Shown piece after piece: positions 44,047-57,560 of a stretch of DNA of 64,000 nt. Position numbers and translations under genes: made by a program. The DNA lies in assembly GCF_037027445.1 (NCBI RefSeq), contig NZ_JBANDL010000002.1:3224001-3288000 (forward strand), given 5' to 3'. The first letter of the stretch is position 1. Every line of letters begins with the position of its first letter. The notes beneath the pieces were generated by a model. The model worked only from the letters and a program-made list of their open reading frames with translations. It was not told the DNA's origin and did not search any database. Origin of the DNA: Lysobacter firmicutimachus. GTDB lineage: Bacteria; Pseudomonadota; Gammaproteobacteria; Xanthomonadales; Xanthomonadaceae.

Positions 44047-46641
44047 GTGTCCGCTTCCGAATCCTCCGCCCGCAATAACGACGCCCATACCCCGCTGATG
44101 CGCCAGTTCTTCGCCGCCAAGGCGGAGCACCCGGACGTATTGCTGTTTTTCCGCATGGGCGATTTCTACGAGCTGTTCTACGACGACGCGCGCAAGGCGG
44201 CGCGGTTGCTCGATATCACCCTGACCCAGCGCGGCGCTTCGGCCGGTCAGCCGATTCCGATGGCCGGGGTGCCGCACCATTCGGCCGAGGGCTACCTGGC
44301 GCGCCTGGTCGCGCTGGGCGAATCGGTGGCGATCTGCGAGCAGATCGGCGACCCGGCGCTGGCCAAGGGCATCGTCGAACGCAAGGTGGTGCGGATCATC
44401 ACCCCGGGCACGGTCACCGACGAAGCCCTGCTCAACGAGCGCCGCGATACGCTGCTGCTGGCGGTGGCGCGCGGCAAGCACGGTTACGGCGTGGCCTGGG
44501 CCGATCTGGCCGCGGGCCGCTTCCTGGTCAACGAAGTCGCCAGCGAGGACGCGCTGGAAGCCGAGCTGGCGCGGCTGGAGCCGGCCGAACTGCTGGTCGC
44601 CGACGAGGACGGCTGGGCGCCGTTCGTGGCCGAGCGCACCGGCGTGCGCCGGCGGCCGCCGTGGCTGTTCGACAGCGACAGCGGCCGCCGCCAGCTGCTG
44701 CGTTTCTTCGGCCTGCACGACCTGTCCGGTTTCGGCCTGGAAGACAAGCCGCTGGCGATCGCCGCGGCCGCGGCCTTGCTCGGCTATGTCGAGGAAACCC
44801 AGAAACAGCGCCTGCCGCATCTGACTTCGATCGCGATCGAGTCCGGCGACGGCGCGATCGCGATGAACGCCGCGACCCGGCGCCATCTGGAACTGGACAG
44901 CCGCATCGACGGCGACAGCCGCACCACCCTGCTCGGCGTGCTCGACAGCACGGTCACGCCGATGGGCGGGCGCTTGCTGCGGCGTTGGCTGCACCGCCCG
45001 CTGCGCGATCGCGACACGCTGCGCCATCGCCATCAGGCGGTAGCGACGCTGATCGAATCGCGCGTCGGGGACGAGGTGCGCGAGCGCTTCCGCGCGCTCG
45101 GCGACCTGGAGCGCATCCTCTCGCGCATCGCCCTGCGCAGTGCGCGCCCGCGCGACCTGTCGACCCTGCGCGACGGCCTCGGCCTGCTGCCGGACGTGCG
45201 CGGCCTGCTCTCGCCGCTGGACGCGCCGCGGCTGGCCGCGCTGTGCGCCGAACTCGGCGAGCACGACGAGCACGCGCACCTGCTGGCGCAGGCGATCGTG
45301 CCGCAGCCGCCGGTGCTGGCCCGCGACGGCGGCGTGTTCGCAGCCGGCTACGACGCCGAACTCGACGAACTGCGCACGCTGTCGACCAACGCCGACCAGT
45401 TCCTGGTCGACCTGGAAACGCGCGAACGCGCCAGCAGCGGCATCCCGACCCTCAAGGTCGGCTACAACCGCGTCCACGGCTATTACCTGGAAATCAGCAA
45501 GGCCCAGGCCGACAAGGCGCCGACCCACTACACCCGCCGCCAGACCCTCAGCAACGCCGAGCGCTACATCACCGAAGAACTCAAGCAGTTCGAGGACAAG
45601 GTGTTGTCGGCGCGCGAACGCGCGCTGGCGCGCGAGCGGCTGCTGTACGAACAGCTGCTGGACGCGCTCAACGAACGCCTGGAACCGCTCAAGCGCTGCG
45701 CCGCGGCGCTGTCCGAGCTGGACGTGCTGTGCGCTTTCGCCGAGCGCGCGGCGAGCTTGGACTGGTCGCTGCCGGAATTGAGCGAGCAGCCCGGCCTGCG
45801 CATCGAACGCGGCCGCCATCCGGTGGTCGAGGCGGTGCGCAAGGAACCGTTCGAACCCAACGACCTGATCCTCGACGAGGCCAACGGCCGCCGCATGCTG
45901 GTCATCACCGGCCCGAACATGGGCGGCAAGTCGACCTACATGCGCCAGAACGCGCTGATCGTGCTGCTGGCCCACATCGGCAGCTTCGTGCCGGCGGCGC
46001 GGGCGACGATCGGCCCGATCGACCGCATCCTGACCCGCATCGGCGCCGGCGACGACCTCGCCCGCGGCCAGTCGACCTTCATGGTCGAGATGAGCGAGAC
46101 CAGCTACATCCTCCATCACGCCACCGACCGTTCGCTGGTGCTGATGGACGAGATCGGCCGCGGCACCTCGACCTACGACGGCCTGGCCCTGGCCGAGGCT
46201 TGCGCGCGCCATCTGGCCCACAGCAATCGCGCCTACACCCTGTTCGCCACCCACTACTTCGAGCTGACCGCGCTGGCCGAGCCTGGCAACGGCATCGCCA
46301 ACGTCCACCTCGACGCGGTCGAGCACGGCGAGCAACTGGTGTTCATGCACGCGGTCAAGGACGGCCCGGCCGACCGCAGCTTCGGCCTGCAGGTCGCGGC
46401 GCTGGCCGGCCTGCCCAAGTCGGTGGTCAAGCAGGCGCGCGGACGCCTGGCCGAACTGGAACAGCAGGGCCGCGACACGCCCAAGCCTTCGTTCGCCCAG
46501 GCCGCGCTCGACGCGCCGCAGCAGTTCGGATTGTTCGCGCCGTCCTCGGCCGCGCTCGACGCGCTGGCCGCGGTCGATCCGGACGAACTCACCCCGAAGC
46601 AGGCGCTGGAAGCGCTGTACCGGATCAAAGCGCTGAGCTGA
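44047..46641 (+). CDS. mutS: DNA mismatch repair protein MutS
   Basis: 864 residues from a GTG start at 44047, the usual size. The mismatch-recognition motif FYELF is in place (residues about 40-44, [10 protein letters not shown]), then the connector, lever and clamp domains. The ATPase has Walker [10 protein letters not shown] (622-630) and [12 protein letters not shown] near 697. MutS recognises base mismatches and small loops and recruits MutL. It begins right at the edge of the lower-G+C exoprotein island and transcribes away from it. Confidence 0.98.
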   Translation: MSASESSARNNDAHTPLMRQFFAAKAEHPDVLLFFRMGDFYELFYDDARKAARLLDITLTQRGASAGQPIPMAGVPHHSAEGYLARLVALGESVAICEQIGDPALAKGIVERKVVRIITPGTVTDEALLNERRDTLLLAVARGKHGYGVAWADLAAGRFLVNEVASEDALEAELARLEPAELLVADEDGWAPFVAERTGVRRRPPWLFDSDSGRRQLLRFFGLHDLSGFGLEDKPLAIAAAAALLGYVEETQKQRLPHLTSIAIESGDGAIAMNAATRRHLELDSRIDGDSRTTLLGVLDSTVTPMGGRLLRRWLHRPLRDRDTLRHRHQAVATLIESRVGDEVRERFRALGDLERILSRIALRSARPRDLSTLRDGLGLLPDVRGLLSPLDAPRLAALCAELGEHDEHAHLLAQAIVPQPPVLARDGGVFAAGYDAELDELRTLSTNADQFLVDLETRERASSGIPTLKVGYNRVHGYYLEISKAQADKAPTHYTRRQTLSNAERYITEELKQFEDKVLSARERALARERLLYEQLLDALNERLEPLKRCAAALSELDVLCAFAERAASLDWSLPELSEQPGLRIERGRHPVVEAVRKEPFEPNDLILDEANGRRMLVITGPNMGGKSTYMRQNALIVLLAHIGSFVPAARATIGPIDRILTRIGAGDDLARGQSTFMVEMSETSYILHHATDRSLVLMDEIGRGTSTYDGLALAEACARHLAHSNRAYTLFATHYFELTALAEPGNGIANVHLDAVEHGEQLVFMHAVKDGPADRSFGLQVAALAGLPKSVVKQARGRLAELEQQGRDTPKPSFAQAALDAPQQFGLFAPSSAALDALAAVDPDELTPKQALEALYRIKALS

Positions 46642-46720
46642 GCCGCCGCGCCCGGCTTGGCCCGGGCGGGGTTTCGCCTCCTGCGTTCGCAGTCCCCGGC
46701 GCGCGGCCACCGCTACACTG

Positions 46721-49700
46721 ATGCCCGGAACGGACACCGGAGCGCTCGTGGAAGCCTTGTTATTCGTGGTCGGCGTGGTCGCCGGCCTGATTCTCGCCCG
46801 TCTCTACCGAACGCCGCCGCCGGCGAATGCGCAATCGGCCCTCGCCGCAACCGGCGACGCCGGCGACGACGACACCGCGCATGCCAGCGCCGATGAGGGC
46901 GAGAACGGCGATGCCACGGCGCCGGTCGCGCAGACCGGCGAGGAAACCCCGCAGGACCGCCTGTTCGCGCTGATCCGCCGCATCGATGCGGTCGACGAAC
47001 GCATCCAGCGCCCGCAGGACCTGCTCGCCCTGGCCGAATTCCACCAGGGCGCCGACCTGCTCGCCGGCGAGGCCTTCAGCGCCGAGGAACTGCTGCGCCA
47101 TCTCAACGGCAGCGGCTACGTGCTGCAGTCGATGATCGCCAAGGCCCTGCCGCGACGCACCGACGTGGCGCTGGACGCGGTCGTCGACCACGCCGGCCAG
47201 TTCGGCGGCTATCCGCTGCACTTCCTGCTCGAACACCTGCAACGGCAGCCGGACGCAAGCGCCTTGCCGCGGCTGATGCGGTACGCGCAGGCCTGGTGGT
47301 GGGACTTCGCCCCGACCCGGCAACAACTGCGCGACTACCTGCAATGGGCCGCCGCCTTCCCGCCGGCGCCGGCGCCCGAGGGCCTGGACGAACTCGACGA
47401 ACAACAGGCCGCGCACTTGCGCGAGCTGCTGCAGAAGTTCCAGTCGCCGCTGCTGCAGCCCTTGCTGGACCGGCTCGACGGCATCGCCGGCGCGCGCCGC
47501 GAGACCCGCGTGCTCGGCGCCTTCGGCCGGGTCAATCCCAGCCCCAAGCCGGCCGTGCGCATCGTCCACGATGCGCTGGCGCAGCAATTGCAACGCCTGC
47601 GCGAGTCCTTCGACGGCGACGGCGGCGGCTCGGTGCTGGTGGTCGGCGAACACGGCGTCGGCAAGACCGTGCTGGTCGACTTGCTGGTCGAACGCCTGCA
47701 AGGCGACGGCTGGCTGGTGTTCGAAGCCTCGGCGGCGGAGGTGCTGTCCGGGCAGAGCTACATCGGCGAACTGGAAGGGCGCGTGCGCGAAATGCTCGCC
47801 GTGCTCGACCGCCGACGCGCGCTGTGGCGCGCGCCGGAGTTCTTCGACCTGCTGGCCAAGGGCGCGCACTCGCGCGACCCGCGCGGCCTGCTCGACCTGG
47901 TGCTGCCGGCGATCGAGCGCGGCCAGCTGCGCTTGATCGGCGAGGTGACCCCGCGCCAGTTGGCCGAACTGTTGGTCGCGCGTCCGGTGATCAAGCATCA
48001 CTTCGAACTGCTGCAGCTGGCGCCGCTGGACCCGGCCGCGCTGGCGCCGATCGCCGGCGAATGGGCGCGCCTGGAAGCCGCGCGCCTGGGCCGCGAAGTC
48101 GCCGACGAACGCACCCTGGCCGAAGCCGCGCGCATGGCCGCGCAGTACTTCCCCGAGCAGCAGGAGCCCGGGCGCCTGCTGCGCCTGCTCGGCGACGCCC
48201 TGCAGGGCGCGCTGAACCAGCAGCCGCCGGCGCTGCCGCTGGACGGCGAGCGCCTGTTGGCGACGGTGGCCGAACGCAGCGGCCTGCCGCTGGACATCGT
48301 CGACGACCGCCAGAGCCTGGACCTGGAGCGGCTGCGCGGCTTCTTCCGCCAGCGCGTGCTCGGCCAGGACGAAGCCGTCGACGCCCTGCTCGACCGCATC
48401 GCCCTGCTCAAGGCCGGCCTGATCGACAGCGCGCGGCCGATCGGCGTGTTCCTGTTCGCCGGCCCCACCGGCACCGGCAAGACCGAGCTGGCCAAGGCGC
48501 TTGGCGAGCTGCTGTTCGGCAGCGACGAGCGTCTGCTGCGGCTGGACATGAGCGAGTTCCAGTCCGAGGACTCGGCCTGGCGCCTGACCGCCGACGACGG
48601 CGGCGGCAGCGGCGGCGTGCGTTCGCTGACCGCGCGCATCCGCGAGCAGCCGTTCTCGGTGGTGCTGCTGGACGAATTCGAGAAAGCCCACCCCAAGGTC
48701 TGGGACCTGTTCCTGCAGGTGTTCGACGACGCCCGCCTCAGCGACCGCAGCGGCCACACCGCCGACTTCCGCCACAGCATCATCATCCTCACCAGCAACG
48801 TCGGCTCGACCATCTCGCGCAACGCCGGCCCCGGCTTCACCGCGGTGCGCGGCGGCTACTCGCGCGACGCGGTGGAGAAGGCGCTGTTCGAGACCTTCCG
48901 TCGCGAGTTCATCAACCGCCTCGACCGGGTGGTGCTGTTCAACCCGCTCGACCGCAGCCTGATGCGCGAGATCCTGCACAAGGAACTCAAGCGCGTGCTG
49001 ACCCGGCGCGGCCTGCGCAACCGCGACTGGGCGGTGGAATGGGAGCCCTCGGCGATCGAATTCCTGCTCGACCGCGGCTTCACCCCCGATCTCGGCGCGC
49101 GCCCGCTGCGCCGGGCCATCGAGCACTACCTGCTGGCGCCGCTGGCGCGCAGCATCGTCGAACACCGCGCGCCGCAGGGCGACCAGTTTCTGTTCGTGCG
49201 CAGCGCCGGCGACCGGCTCGAGGTGCAGTTCATCGATCCCGATGCCTCGGCGCAGACCGCCGCGGCCGGGCGCGACCGCGCGACGGCGGCGGCGCTTGGC
49301 GATCTGCGCGACCTGGTCTATTCGCCGGCCGCCGGCACCGAGACGGCCGCTCGCCTGGACGCGCACTTGCAGCATCTGGAAAACGCCGTCGACGACGGCG
49401 ACTGGAGCGCGGCCCGCGACGCCGACTACGCCCGCATGGCCCAGGCCGAATTCTGGTCGGCGCCCGATCGCCACGGCGTGCTCGACCGGATCGAACGCCG
49501 CGACCGCATCGAGAGCGCGCTCGACACCGCCCGCCGCCTGCACCGGCGCCTGCACCAGGACGGCGGCAACGACGAGTTCGCCGGGCGCCTGGCGCAGTTG
49601 CTGTTCCTGCTCGACCCGGCGGTCGCCGCGCTGCGCGCGCAGCGGCCGCAGGACGCACTGCTGGAAATCGACGCCGACGCGGCCGCGCAGCAGCGCCACG

Positions 49701-50110
49701 GCGCCGAGCTGCGCCTGTGGTGGCAGCGCCTGCTCGGCATGTACCTGGCCTGGGCGCAGCGGCGCAATATGCGGGTGGAAGTGCTGCGCCAGGATGCCGA
49801 GCGCTGCCGGGCCTGGCTCGCGGTCAGCGGCTTCGGCGCCTACGACCTGCTGCAGGACGAATCCGGCCTGCACGTCTACGAAGAGCAGGACGATGGCGTG
49901 ACCCAGCGGGTTTCGTTGTCGGTGCAGGTCGCGCCCGACCTGCCCGGCCGCGCACGCACGCCGCAGGCGGCCGGCGACGGCGAACGGCGCATCGTCCGCC
50001 GCTACCGCCACGCCCCGTCGCCGCTGGTGCGCGATGGCGTGCGCGGCTGGCGCAGCGGCCGTCTCGACCGCGTGCTCGGCGGCGAGTTCGACGTGATCCA
50101 GAACGGTTGA
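46721..50110 (+). CDS. membrane-anchored ClpA/ClpB-like double AAA+ ATPase
   Basis: Up to 1129 residues from the ATG at 46721. A GTG at 46748 with GGAG just before it is an alternative start that would still keep the N-terminal membrane helix (ALLFVVGVVAGLILARLY). There is a first AAA domain with GEHGVGKT at 309-316. A second, well-conserved AAA domain has GPTGTGKT at 581-588, LRLDMSEF, VVLLDEFEKAH near 645 and ILTSNVG, followed by the Clp-type D2 small domain. A ~270-residue C-terminal extension follows (about 860-1129, rich in helices) and is not typical of ClpA or ClpB. Probably a protein-remodelling machine at the inner membrane. Substrates are unknown, and no secretion-system genes adjoin it, so I do not call it ClpV. 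Confidence 0.85.
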   Translation: MPGTDTGALVEALLFVVGVVAGLILARLYRTPPPANAQSALAATGDAGDDDTAHASADEGENGDATAPVAQTGEETPQDRLFALIRRIDAVDERIQRPQDLLALAEFHQGADLLAGEAFSAEELLRHLNGSGYVLQSMIAKALPRRTDVALDAVVDHAGQFGGYPLHFLLEHLQRQPDASALPRLMRYAQAWWWDFAPTRQQLRDYLQWAAAFPPAPAPEGLDELDEQQAAHLRELLQKFQSPLLQPLLDRLDGIAGARRETRVLGAFGRVNPSPKPAVRIVHDALAQQLQRLRESFDGDGGGSVLVVGEHGVGKTVLVDLLVERLQGDGWLVFEASAAEVLSGQSYIGELEGRVREMLAVLDRRRALWRAPEFFDLLAKGAHSRDPRGLLDLVLPAIERGQLRLIGEVTPRQLAELLVARPVIKHHFELLQLAPLDPAALAPIAGEWARLEAARLGREVADERTLAEAARMAAQYFPEQQEPGRLLRLLGDALQGALNQQPPALPLDGERLLATVAERSGLPLDIVDDRQSLDLERLRGFFRQRVLGQDEAVDALLDRIALLKAGLIDSARPIGVFLFAGPTGTGKTELAKALGELLFGSDERLLRLDMSEFQSEDSAWRLTADDGGGSGGVRSLTARIREQPFSVVLLDEFEKAHPKVWDLFLQVFDDARLSDRSGHTADFRHSIIILTSNVGSTISRNAGPGFTAVRGGYSRDAVEKALFETFRREFINRLDRVVLFNPLDRSLMREILHKELKRVLTRRGLRNRDWAVEWEPSAIEFLLDRGFTPDLGARPLRRAIEHYLLAPLARSIVEHRAPQGDQFLFVRSAGDRLEVQFIDPDASAQTAAAGRDRATAAALGDLRDLVYSPAAGTETAARLDAHLQHLENAVDDGDWSAARDADYARMAQAEFWSAPDRHGVLDRIERRDRIESALDTARRLHRRLHQDGGNDEFAGRLAQLLFLLDPAVAALRAQRPQDALLEIDADAAAQQRHGAELRLWWQRLLGMYLAWAQRRNMRVEVLRQDAERCRAWLAVSGFGAYDLLQDESGLHVYEEQDDGVTQRVSLSVQVAPDLPGRARTPQAAGDGERRIVRRYRHAPSPLVRDGVRGWRSGRLDRVLGGEFDVIQNG

Positions 50111-50161
50111 GCCGCGACGGCGCGGCGCGCGGCGGACGCGGACGTCCGCCGCGCCGGTACA

Positions 50162-50371
50162 TCAGCCGGTCTCGCAACCGGCCAGGCACTCGCGGTAGGC
50201 GCGGCTGCAATGGGCGCTGCTGCCGCCCGGCGGGACCTGCGCGCGGCAATCGTTCATCAATTCCTGGCAGGCGCTGTAGCAGTCGGGGTCGTAGGCCAAC
50301 GCGGTGGCGCCGAAGCCCAGCCCGAACACCAGCGCGACGAACGCCGCCCGGGTCGCATCGATACGCTTCAT
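50162..50371 (-). CDS. small Cys-rich exported protein
   Basis: 69 residues from the ATG at 50371, with a strong AAGGAGA site. The signal peptide (AAFVALVFGLGFGATALA) leaves a mature part of about 43 residues with six Cys in the pattern CYSAC, C, C, C, C (Cys-rich, two-helix-like: DCYSACQELMNDCRA then HCSRAYRECLAGC). The spacing suggests a small disulphide-bonded helical hairpin. Family not recognised. It is convergent with the Clp-like gene and divergent from katG. Confidence 0.75.
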   Translation of the reverse strand: MKRIDATRAAFVALVFGLGFGATALAYDPDCYSACQELMNDCRAQVPPGGSSAHCSRAYRECLAGCETG

Positions 50372-50377
50372 TCCTGA

Positions 50378-53059
<2,682 letters not shown>

Positions 53060-53130
53060 TCGGGCCGCGACGGCGGGCGCGCTCATCGCGTCCGCAGCGC
53101 TTCCCCGTCGCGGAGCCGTGTCCGCGACCT

Positions 53131-53163
53131 CCGACGCCCGGCTCCGGCCGGGCGTCGGTTTTT
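53131..53163 (+). terminator. intrinsic terminator after katG
   Basis: A perfect 12-bp stem (CCGACGCCCGGC with GCCGGGCGTCGG), TCCG loop and TTTTT, starting 71 bp after the katG stop. Confidence 0.92.
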
Positions 53164-53303
53164 CAGTCGACGCGAACGCCATCGATCATCGTCGAATGCC
53201 CGTCCATCGGCCGACTAATGTGCCAGCGAAAAAAAACCGCAAATCTCACCCCGCGCTCACTGGCGGGCGCTAGCATCTGGATTCCTCGCAACGGACCACC
53301 CCG

Positions 53304-53933
53304 ATGAGCGCTTCGCTGACCGACGATCTCCTCAACCAACTCCAGGGCCAGCCGCTCGCGCAGCTGGGCAGCCAGCTCGGCCTGTCGGGGCCGCAAACCC
53401 AGAGCGCAGTCGGCGCGGCGCTGCCGTTGCTGCTCGGCGCGCTGGGCCGCAACGCCAGCCAGCCGCAGGGCGCGGAAGCGCTGTTCGGCGCCCTGCAACG
53501 CGATCATGCGGGCGGCGGCGGCAGCGGCCTGGACCTAGGCAGCGTGCTCGGCGCGGTGCTCGGCGGCGGCGGCGGCCGCCAGACCGACGGTGCCGGCATC
53601 CTCGGCCACATTTTCGGCGGCCGCGAAGAGGCCGCGGCGCAGGGCCTGGGCCAGAGCACCGGCCTCGGCGGCAACCAGGCCAGCGCCTTGCTGAAGATGC
53701 TCGCGCCGATCGTGCTGTCCTACCTCGCCCAGCGCATGCTTTCCGGCGGCAATCAGGCCGCGGCCTCGCCGCAGCAACTGGGCCAGGTGCTGGGCCAGGA
53801 GCATCAGCGCATCCAGCAGCAGGACGCCACCGGCGGCCTGCTCGGCGCGGTGCTCGACCAGGACGGCGACGGCCAGCTCGGCCTCGGCGACTTGCTCAAG
53901 ATCGGCGGCAGCCTGCTCGGCGGCAAGCGCTGA
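53304..53933 (+). CDS. DUF937 (YidB-like) family protein
   Basis: 209 residues. It begins [24 protein letters not shown], then [12 protein letters not shown] (about 45-56), a Gly-rich middle, ILGHIFGG and [15 protein letters not shown], ending with [22 protein letters not shown]. This order is the DUF937 pattern. DUF937 proteins are small soluble proteins of unsettled function. No signal peptide. Single gene, downstream of the katG terminator. Confidence 0.85.
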   Translation: MSASLTDDLLNQLQGQPLAQLGSQLGLSGPQTQSAVGAALPLLLGALGRNASQPQGAEALFGALQRDHAGGGGSGLDLGSVLGAVLGGGGGRQTDGAGILGHIFGGREEAAAQGLGQSTGLGGNQASALLKMLAPIVLSYLAQRMLSGGNQAAASPQQLGQVLGQEHQRIQQQDATGGLLGAVLDQDGDGQLGLGDLLKIGGSLLGGKR

Positions 53934-54219
53934 GCCCCGCCTTCCGGCGCCCGCGCCGGAACTTGCCGAACGGCCGCCTTGCGCGGCCGTTCGCGCATCT
54001 GCGCGGCGCATGATCGGCTCGGCACGGTGCTGAAGTTTCTGGAGGCCGGCCGGCGCGGGCATGAGGGCCGGGGAGCGCGCAGGCGAACGAAAAGCGCGGC
54101 GAGCCCTGCCTACCGCCGTTCCGGCGAAGGCGCGAATCCAGGGCGCTATCGCGACATGGCTGCGAGGCCGGCGGATGCGCGCCGGCGCGGGCATCGCGGG
54201 CGAGACGCGCGGCGATGCC

Positions 54220-54639
54220 TCACATCGCGTCGATATCGCCCAACGCGCGGATCAACCGCCGCGCACGCTTGTCCGGCTTGGTTTCCGGCGCGCGATAACC
54301 GGTGCGCTCGGCCACGCGCATGGCGCGCGCCTGCTCGCGGGCCAGGCGCGAAGCTTCGCTTTCGGCGTAGAGCGTCTGCGCGACGCCGGCCGGGCCGCGG
54401 GTGTCGCTGAGGCCGAGCACGACGATCTCGAACGCTTCCTCGCCGCGCGCCACCCGCATCGCATCGCCGACGCGCACCGCACGCGAGGCCTTGGCGCGCT
54501 GGCCGCCGACCTCGACCTTCCCGGTCTCCACCGCCTGCCGCGCGAGACTGCGGGTCTTGAAGAAACGCGCGGCCCACAGCCATAGGTCCAGGCGGACCGA
54601 CGCTTGCGGCGCGACTTTGGATTCGTGCTGGTCGCTCAT
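54220..54639 (-). CDS. hslR: S4-domain RNA-binding heat shock protein (Hsp15-like)
   Basis: 139 residues from the ATG at 54639; the longer open frame upstream is not protein-like. The S4 fold begins VRLDLWLWAARFFKTRSLARQAVETGKVEVGG (about 15-46), then AKASRAVRVGDAMRV. A basic C-terminal tail follows (KPDKRARRLIRAL). Hsp15 binds free 50S subunits carrying nascent chains in E. coli and helps to recycle them. Single gene between DUF937 and MATE genes. Confidence 0.92.
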   Translation of the reverse strand: MSDQHESKVAPQASVRLDLWLWAARFFKTRSLARQAVETGKVEVGGQRAKASRAVRVGDAMRVARGEEAFEIVVLGLSDTRGPAGVAQTLYAESEASRLAREQARAMRVAERTGYRAPETKPDKRARRLIRALGDIDAM

Positions 54640-54920
54640 CGTCGCGAACGATACCACCGCGATCGTGACCGGACAGCGGACACGCGACCGCAGGCGCGCC
54701 GCGGCGGACGACCGGCAATCGGGACGGCCGCCGCCGCGAGGGTCCCGCCGCCCCCGAGATCGCGCGCCATCGGCACGCAGCGCCGAAGACGAACGGTCGC
54801 GCGCCGCAGCCCGCGACGCCCGGTGAACACCGGTCACGTCCGCTCACGCATCGGCGCCTGCGGCCACGGTCCGCTCACCGCGTTGGCGGCATACTTCCGC
54901 ATCCCCGCCCGGACCGCCTC

Positions 54921-56438
54921 ATGTCCTCCAGCCACGCCCGCGGCAGCCATCTGCTGACCGAAGGCCCGATCGGCCGCACCATGATCTCGTTCGCGCTGCC
55001 GATCATGGCCGGCAACGCAGCGCAATCGCTCAACGGCTCGATCAATTCGATCTGGGTCGGGCGCTACCTCGGCGAGGCCGCGTTGACCGCGACCGCGAAC
55101 GCCAACAACATCATGTTCTTTCTGATCGGCTCGATCTTCGGCATCGGCATGGCCGCGACGATCCTGATCGGCCAGGCCACCGGCGCGCGCGACCTCGCCC
55201 GCGCGCGGCGGGTCATGGGCACCAGCGCCAGCTTCTTCATCGGCCTGTCGGCGCTGATCGCCGCGGCCGGCTGGTTCCTCGCCGACCCGGTGCTGCGCGC
55301 GATGGGCACGCCGGCCGCGGCGCTGCCGCTGGCCGAGCAGTACCTGCAGGTGATTTTCCTGTCGATGCCGTTCCTGTACGCCTTCGCCTTCGTCTCCGCG
55401 GCGCTGCGCGGCGCCGGCGATTCGCGCACGCCGTTCCGCTTCCTGCTGCTGTCGGTGGCGCTGGACATCGCCCTCAACCCGCTGCTGATCTTCGGCTGGG
55501 GGCCGGTGCCGGCGCTGGGCATCGCCGGCTCGGCGGCCTCGACCTTCTTCGCCCAGGGCGTGAGCCTGGCGGCGATGCTGCTGCACCTGCGGCGCAAGCG
55601 CCATCCGTTGTGGCTGGGCCGGCAAGACGCGCACCTGTTGAAGATCGATCCCGACGTGCTGCGCGCGCTGATCGTCAAAGGCGTGCCGATGGGCCTGCAA
55701 ATGGTGCTGATCTCGCTGGCGATGATCGCGATGATCTCGCTGGTCAACGCCCACGGCACCGTCACCGCCGCCGGCTACGGCGCCGCGCTGCAGTTGTGGA
55801 CCTATGTGCAGATGCCGGCGATGGCGATCGGCGCGGCCTGTTCCTCGATCGCCGCGCAAAGCGTCGGCGCCGGGCGCTGGGACCGGGTCGGCGCGGCGGC
55901 CCGCACCGGCACGATGTTCAACTTCCTCATGACCGGCGCGTTGATCGCCCCGCTGATCCTGTTCGACCGCTATACCCTGGCGCTGTTCCTGCCCGAGGGC
56001 AGCGCCTCGTTCGAGATCGCCCGCCACCTCAACCACATCTCGGTGTGGTCGTTCCTGTTCTTCGGCGTCAGCTTCGTGATCTCCGGCGTGGTACGCGCCA
56101 CCGGCGCGGTGATTCCGCCGCTGCTGATCCTCGGCTTCGCCCTGTGGGGCATCCGGGTGCCGTTCGCGACCTGGCTGCAGCCGACGCTGGGCACCGACGC
56201 GCTGTGGTGGAGTTTCCCGGTCAGCGCGCTGTGCTCGATGCTGATGTCGATCGCCTATTACCGCTGGGGCGGCTGGCGCAAGGCGCGGATGATGGCCGCG
56301 CCCGAGCGCGTCGCCGCACCAGCCGCCGCCCGCGCCATCGCCGCGCCGGCGGAAGTGCCGGCGCAGCCGCCGGCGCTGGTCGCCGACGCCAGCCCGGACG
56401 ACGGCCGCATCGCCGCGGTAGCCGCCAAGGCCGACTGA
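54921..56438 (+). CDS. MATE family multidrug/metabolite exporter
   Basis: 505 residues, about 12 membrane helices in two homologous halves. Typical MATE start (LTEGPIGRTMISFALPIMAGNAAQSLNG, about 10-38), then VGRYLGEAALTA and ALRGAGDSRTPF (about 165-176). The C-terminal ~50 residues after RWGGWRKARMM are a polar Ala/Pro-rich tail not needed for the fold. Uses a Na+ or H+ gradient to expel organic cations or other compounds. Substrate unknown. Confidence 0.93.
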   Translation: MSSSHARGSHLLTEGPIGRTMISFALPIMAGNAAQSLNGSINSIWVGRYLGEAALTATANANNIMFFLIGSIFGIGMAATILIGQATGARDLARARRVMGTSASFFIGLSALIAAAGWFLADPVLRAMGTPAAALPLAEQYLQVIFLSMPFLYAFAFVSAALRGAGDSRTPFRFLLLSVALDIALNPLLIFGWGPVPALGIAGSAASTFFAQGVSLAAMLLHLRRKRHPLWLGRQDAHLLKIDPDVLRALIVKGVPMGLQMVLISLAMIAMISLVNAHGTVTAAGYGAALQLWTYVQMPAMAIGAACSSIAAQSVGAGRWDRVGAAARTGTMFNFLMTGALIAPLILFDRYTLALFLPEGSASFEIARHLNHISVWSFLFFGVSFVISGVVRATGAVIPPLLILGFALWGIRVPFATWLQPTLGTDALWWSFPVSALCSMLMSIAYYRWGGWRKARMMAAPERVAAPAAARAIAAPAEVPAQPPALVADASPDDGRIAAVAAKAD

Positions 56439-56451
56439 AGCCGACGCGGAT

Positions 56452-56817
56452 TCAGATCTCTTCCAGCGGCACGGTGAATACGCCGGCCTCGCCCTGCTCG
56501 TAAGCCGCGCGCCAGACCCGATAGCCTTCCAGGTCGTCCTCGCGCACCGGCATCGAGCCGATCACCCGCGGCTCGACCTCGGCCACGCGCGTGCCGACGA
56601 TCGGGAAATGCCCCTCCAGCGGCCGGCTCTTGAGCTCGCGCACGTCCTCCAGGTGTTCGCGCAACACCTCGTCGCGGGCATGCACGGCGAACTTGCGCAG
56701 CGACAGGGCGTCGCGGCCGTCGGCCAACGCGTCGATGCGCAGCACCCAAAAGAAGCCCCACACGCCGTCGCTGCGCAGATAGGTGCAGATGTCGCCTTCG
56801 GACAAACCCGGATTCAC
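56452..56817 (-). CDS. conserved-looking hypothetical protein
   Basis: 121 residues, soluble, no signal peptide: MNPGLSEGDICTYLRSDGVWGFFWVLRID, then a charged middle (HARDEVLREHLEDV) and PVREDDLEGYRVWRAAYEQGEAG near the end. Many aromatic and acidic residues in ordered spacing argue for a real gene. No family recognised. It ends 14 bp from the convergent MATE gene and lies downstream of the ribosomal operon on the same strand, after that operon's terminator. Confidence 0.75.
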   Translation of the reverse strand: MNPGLSEGDICTYLRSDGVWGFFWVLRIDALADGRDALSLRKFAVHARDEVLREHLEDVRELKSRPLEGHFPIVGTRVAEVEPRVIGSMPVREDDLEGYRVWRAAYEQGEAGVFTVPLEEI

Positions 56818-56982
56818 GGTGCGCTCCTGCCGCGGGGGCGGCCTGATGGCGAACGCTGCGGGCGCAGACGCCGCGTCGGGAATCTAGCGCGAACCGGGGC
56901 GTCGCGCACAGCGTCCGCGCGCACCGGCCGTCGGCGCGGGCGCGCAGGCGAACCTTGGACGCCCGCCGCGGCCGCAAACGCG

Positions 56983-57006
56983 AACGGCCGCCCGAAGGCG
57001 GCCGTT
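56983..57006 (-). terminator. hairpin after rplS
   Basis: A perfect 10-bp stem AACGGCCGCC / GGCGGCCGTT with a CGAA loop, 45 bp downstream of the rplS stop on the minus strand. The following T-run is weak (TTCGCGTTT). Confidence 0.75.
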
Positions 57007-57050
57007 GCGGGCGCCGCGCGATACGCGCGACGCAGGCTCTACGACGACGA

Positions 57051-57449
57051 TTACTCGGCGGTCGGAGCGTTCTTGGCGCGCGCGTAGGCGGCCAGATCTT
57101 CCTTGATGCGCGCCTTCTTGCCTTCCAGGCCGCGCAGGTAGTACAGCTTGCCCGAGCGGACCTTGCCGCGGCGCTTGACGTTGACCGAATCGATCACGGC
57201 GCTGTGGGTCTGGAACACGCGCTCGACGCCGAAGCCGTGCGAGATCTTGCGCACGGTGAACGAGGAGTTCAGGCCGGCGTTCTTCTTCGCGATGACCACG
57301 CCTTCGTAGGCCTGGACGCGCTCGCGGTTGCCTTCCTTGACCTTCACGTTGACGACGACGGTGTCGCCGGGGCTGAACTCGGGCAGCTTGCGCTGGACCT
57401 GTTCGGCTTCGAAATTCTGCAGCAGGGTGTGGATCGACGGCTTGTTCAT
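57051..57449 (-). CDS. rplS: 50S ribosomal protein L19
   Basis: 132 residues with L19 hallmarks: [16 protein letters not shown] (about 25-40), [14 protein letters not shown] (44-57), FTVRKIS, GVERVF and [24 protein letters not shown] (about 94-117). Part of the 50S subunit at the interface with 30S. Last gene of rpsP-rimM-trmD-rplS, 111 bp after trmD. Confidence 0.98.
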   Translation of the reverse strand: MNKPSIHTLLQNFEAEQVQRKLPEFSPGDTVVVNVKVKEGNRERVQAYEGVVIAKKNAGLNSSFTVRKISHGFGVERVFQTHSAVIDSVNVKRRGKVRSGKLYYLRGLEGKKARIKEDLAAYARAKNAPTAE

Positions 57450-57560
57450 GGGTGCGGCCTGTTGGATTAGTTGTTGCGCGAGTGCACGTGGACCCGCGTC
57501 ATGGCATGGGTACAGCTAAGCGGCTAATTATAGCGGCGTTTTTCCCCGGATGGCTAGGGC

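Noticed and set aside
46721-50110. Type VI secretion ATPase ClpV
   Set aside because: No other type VI genes in the window, and it has a membrane helix and C-terminal extension not seen in ClpV.
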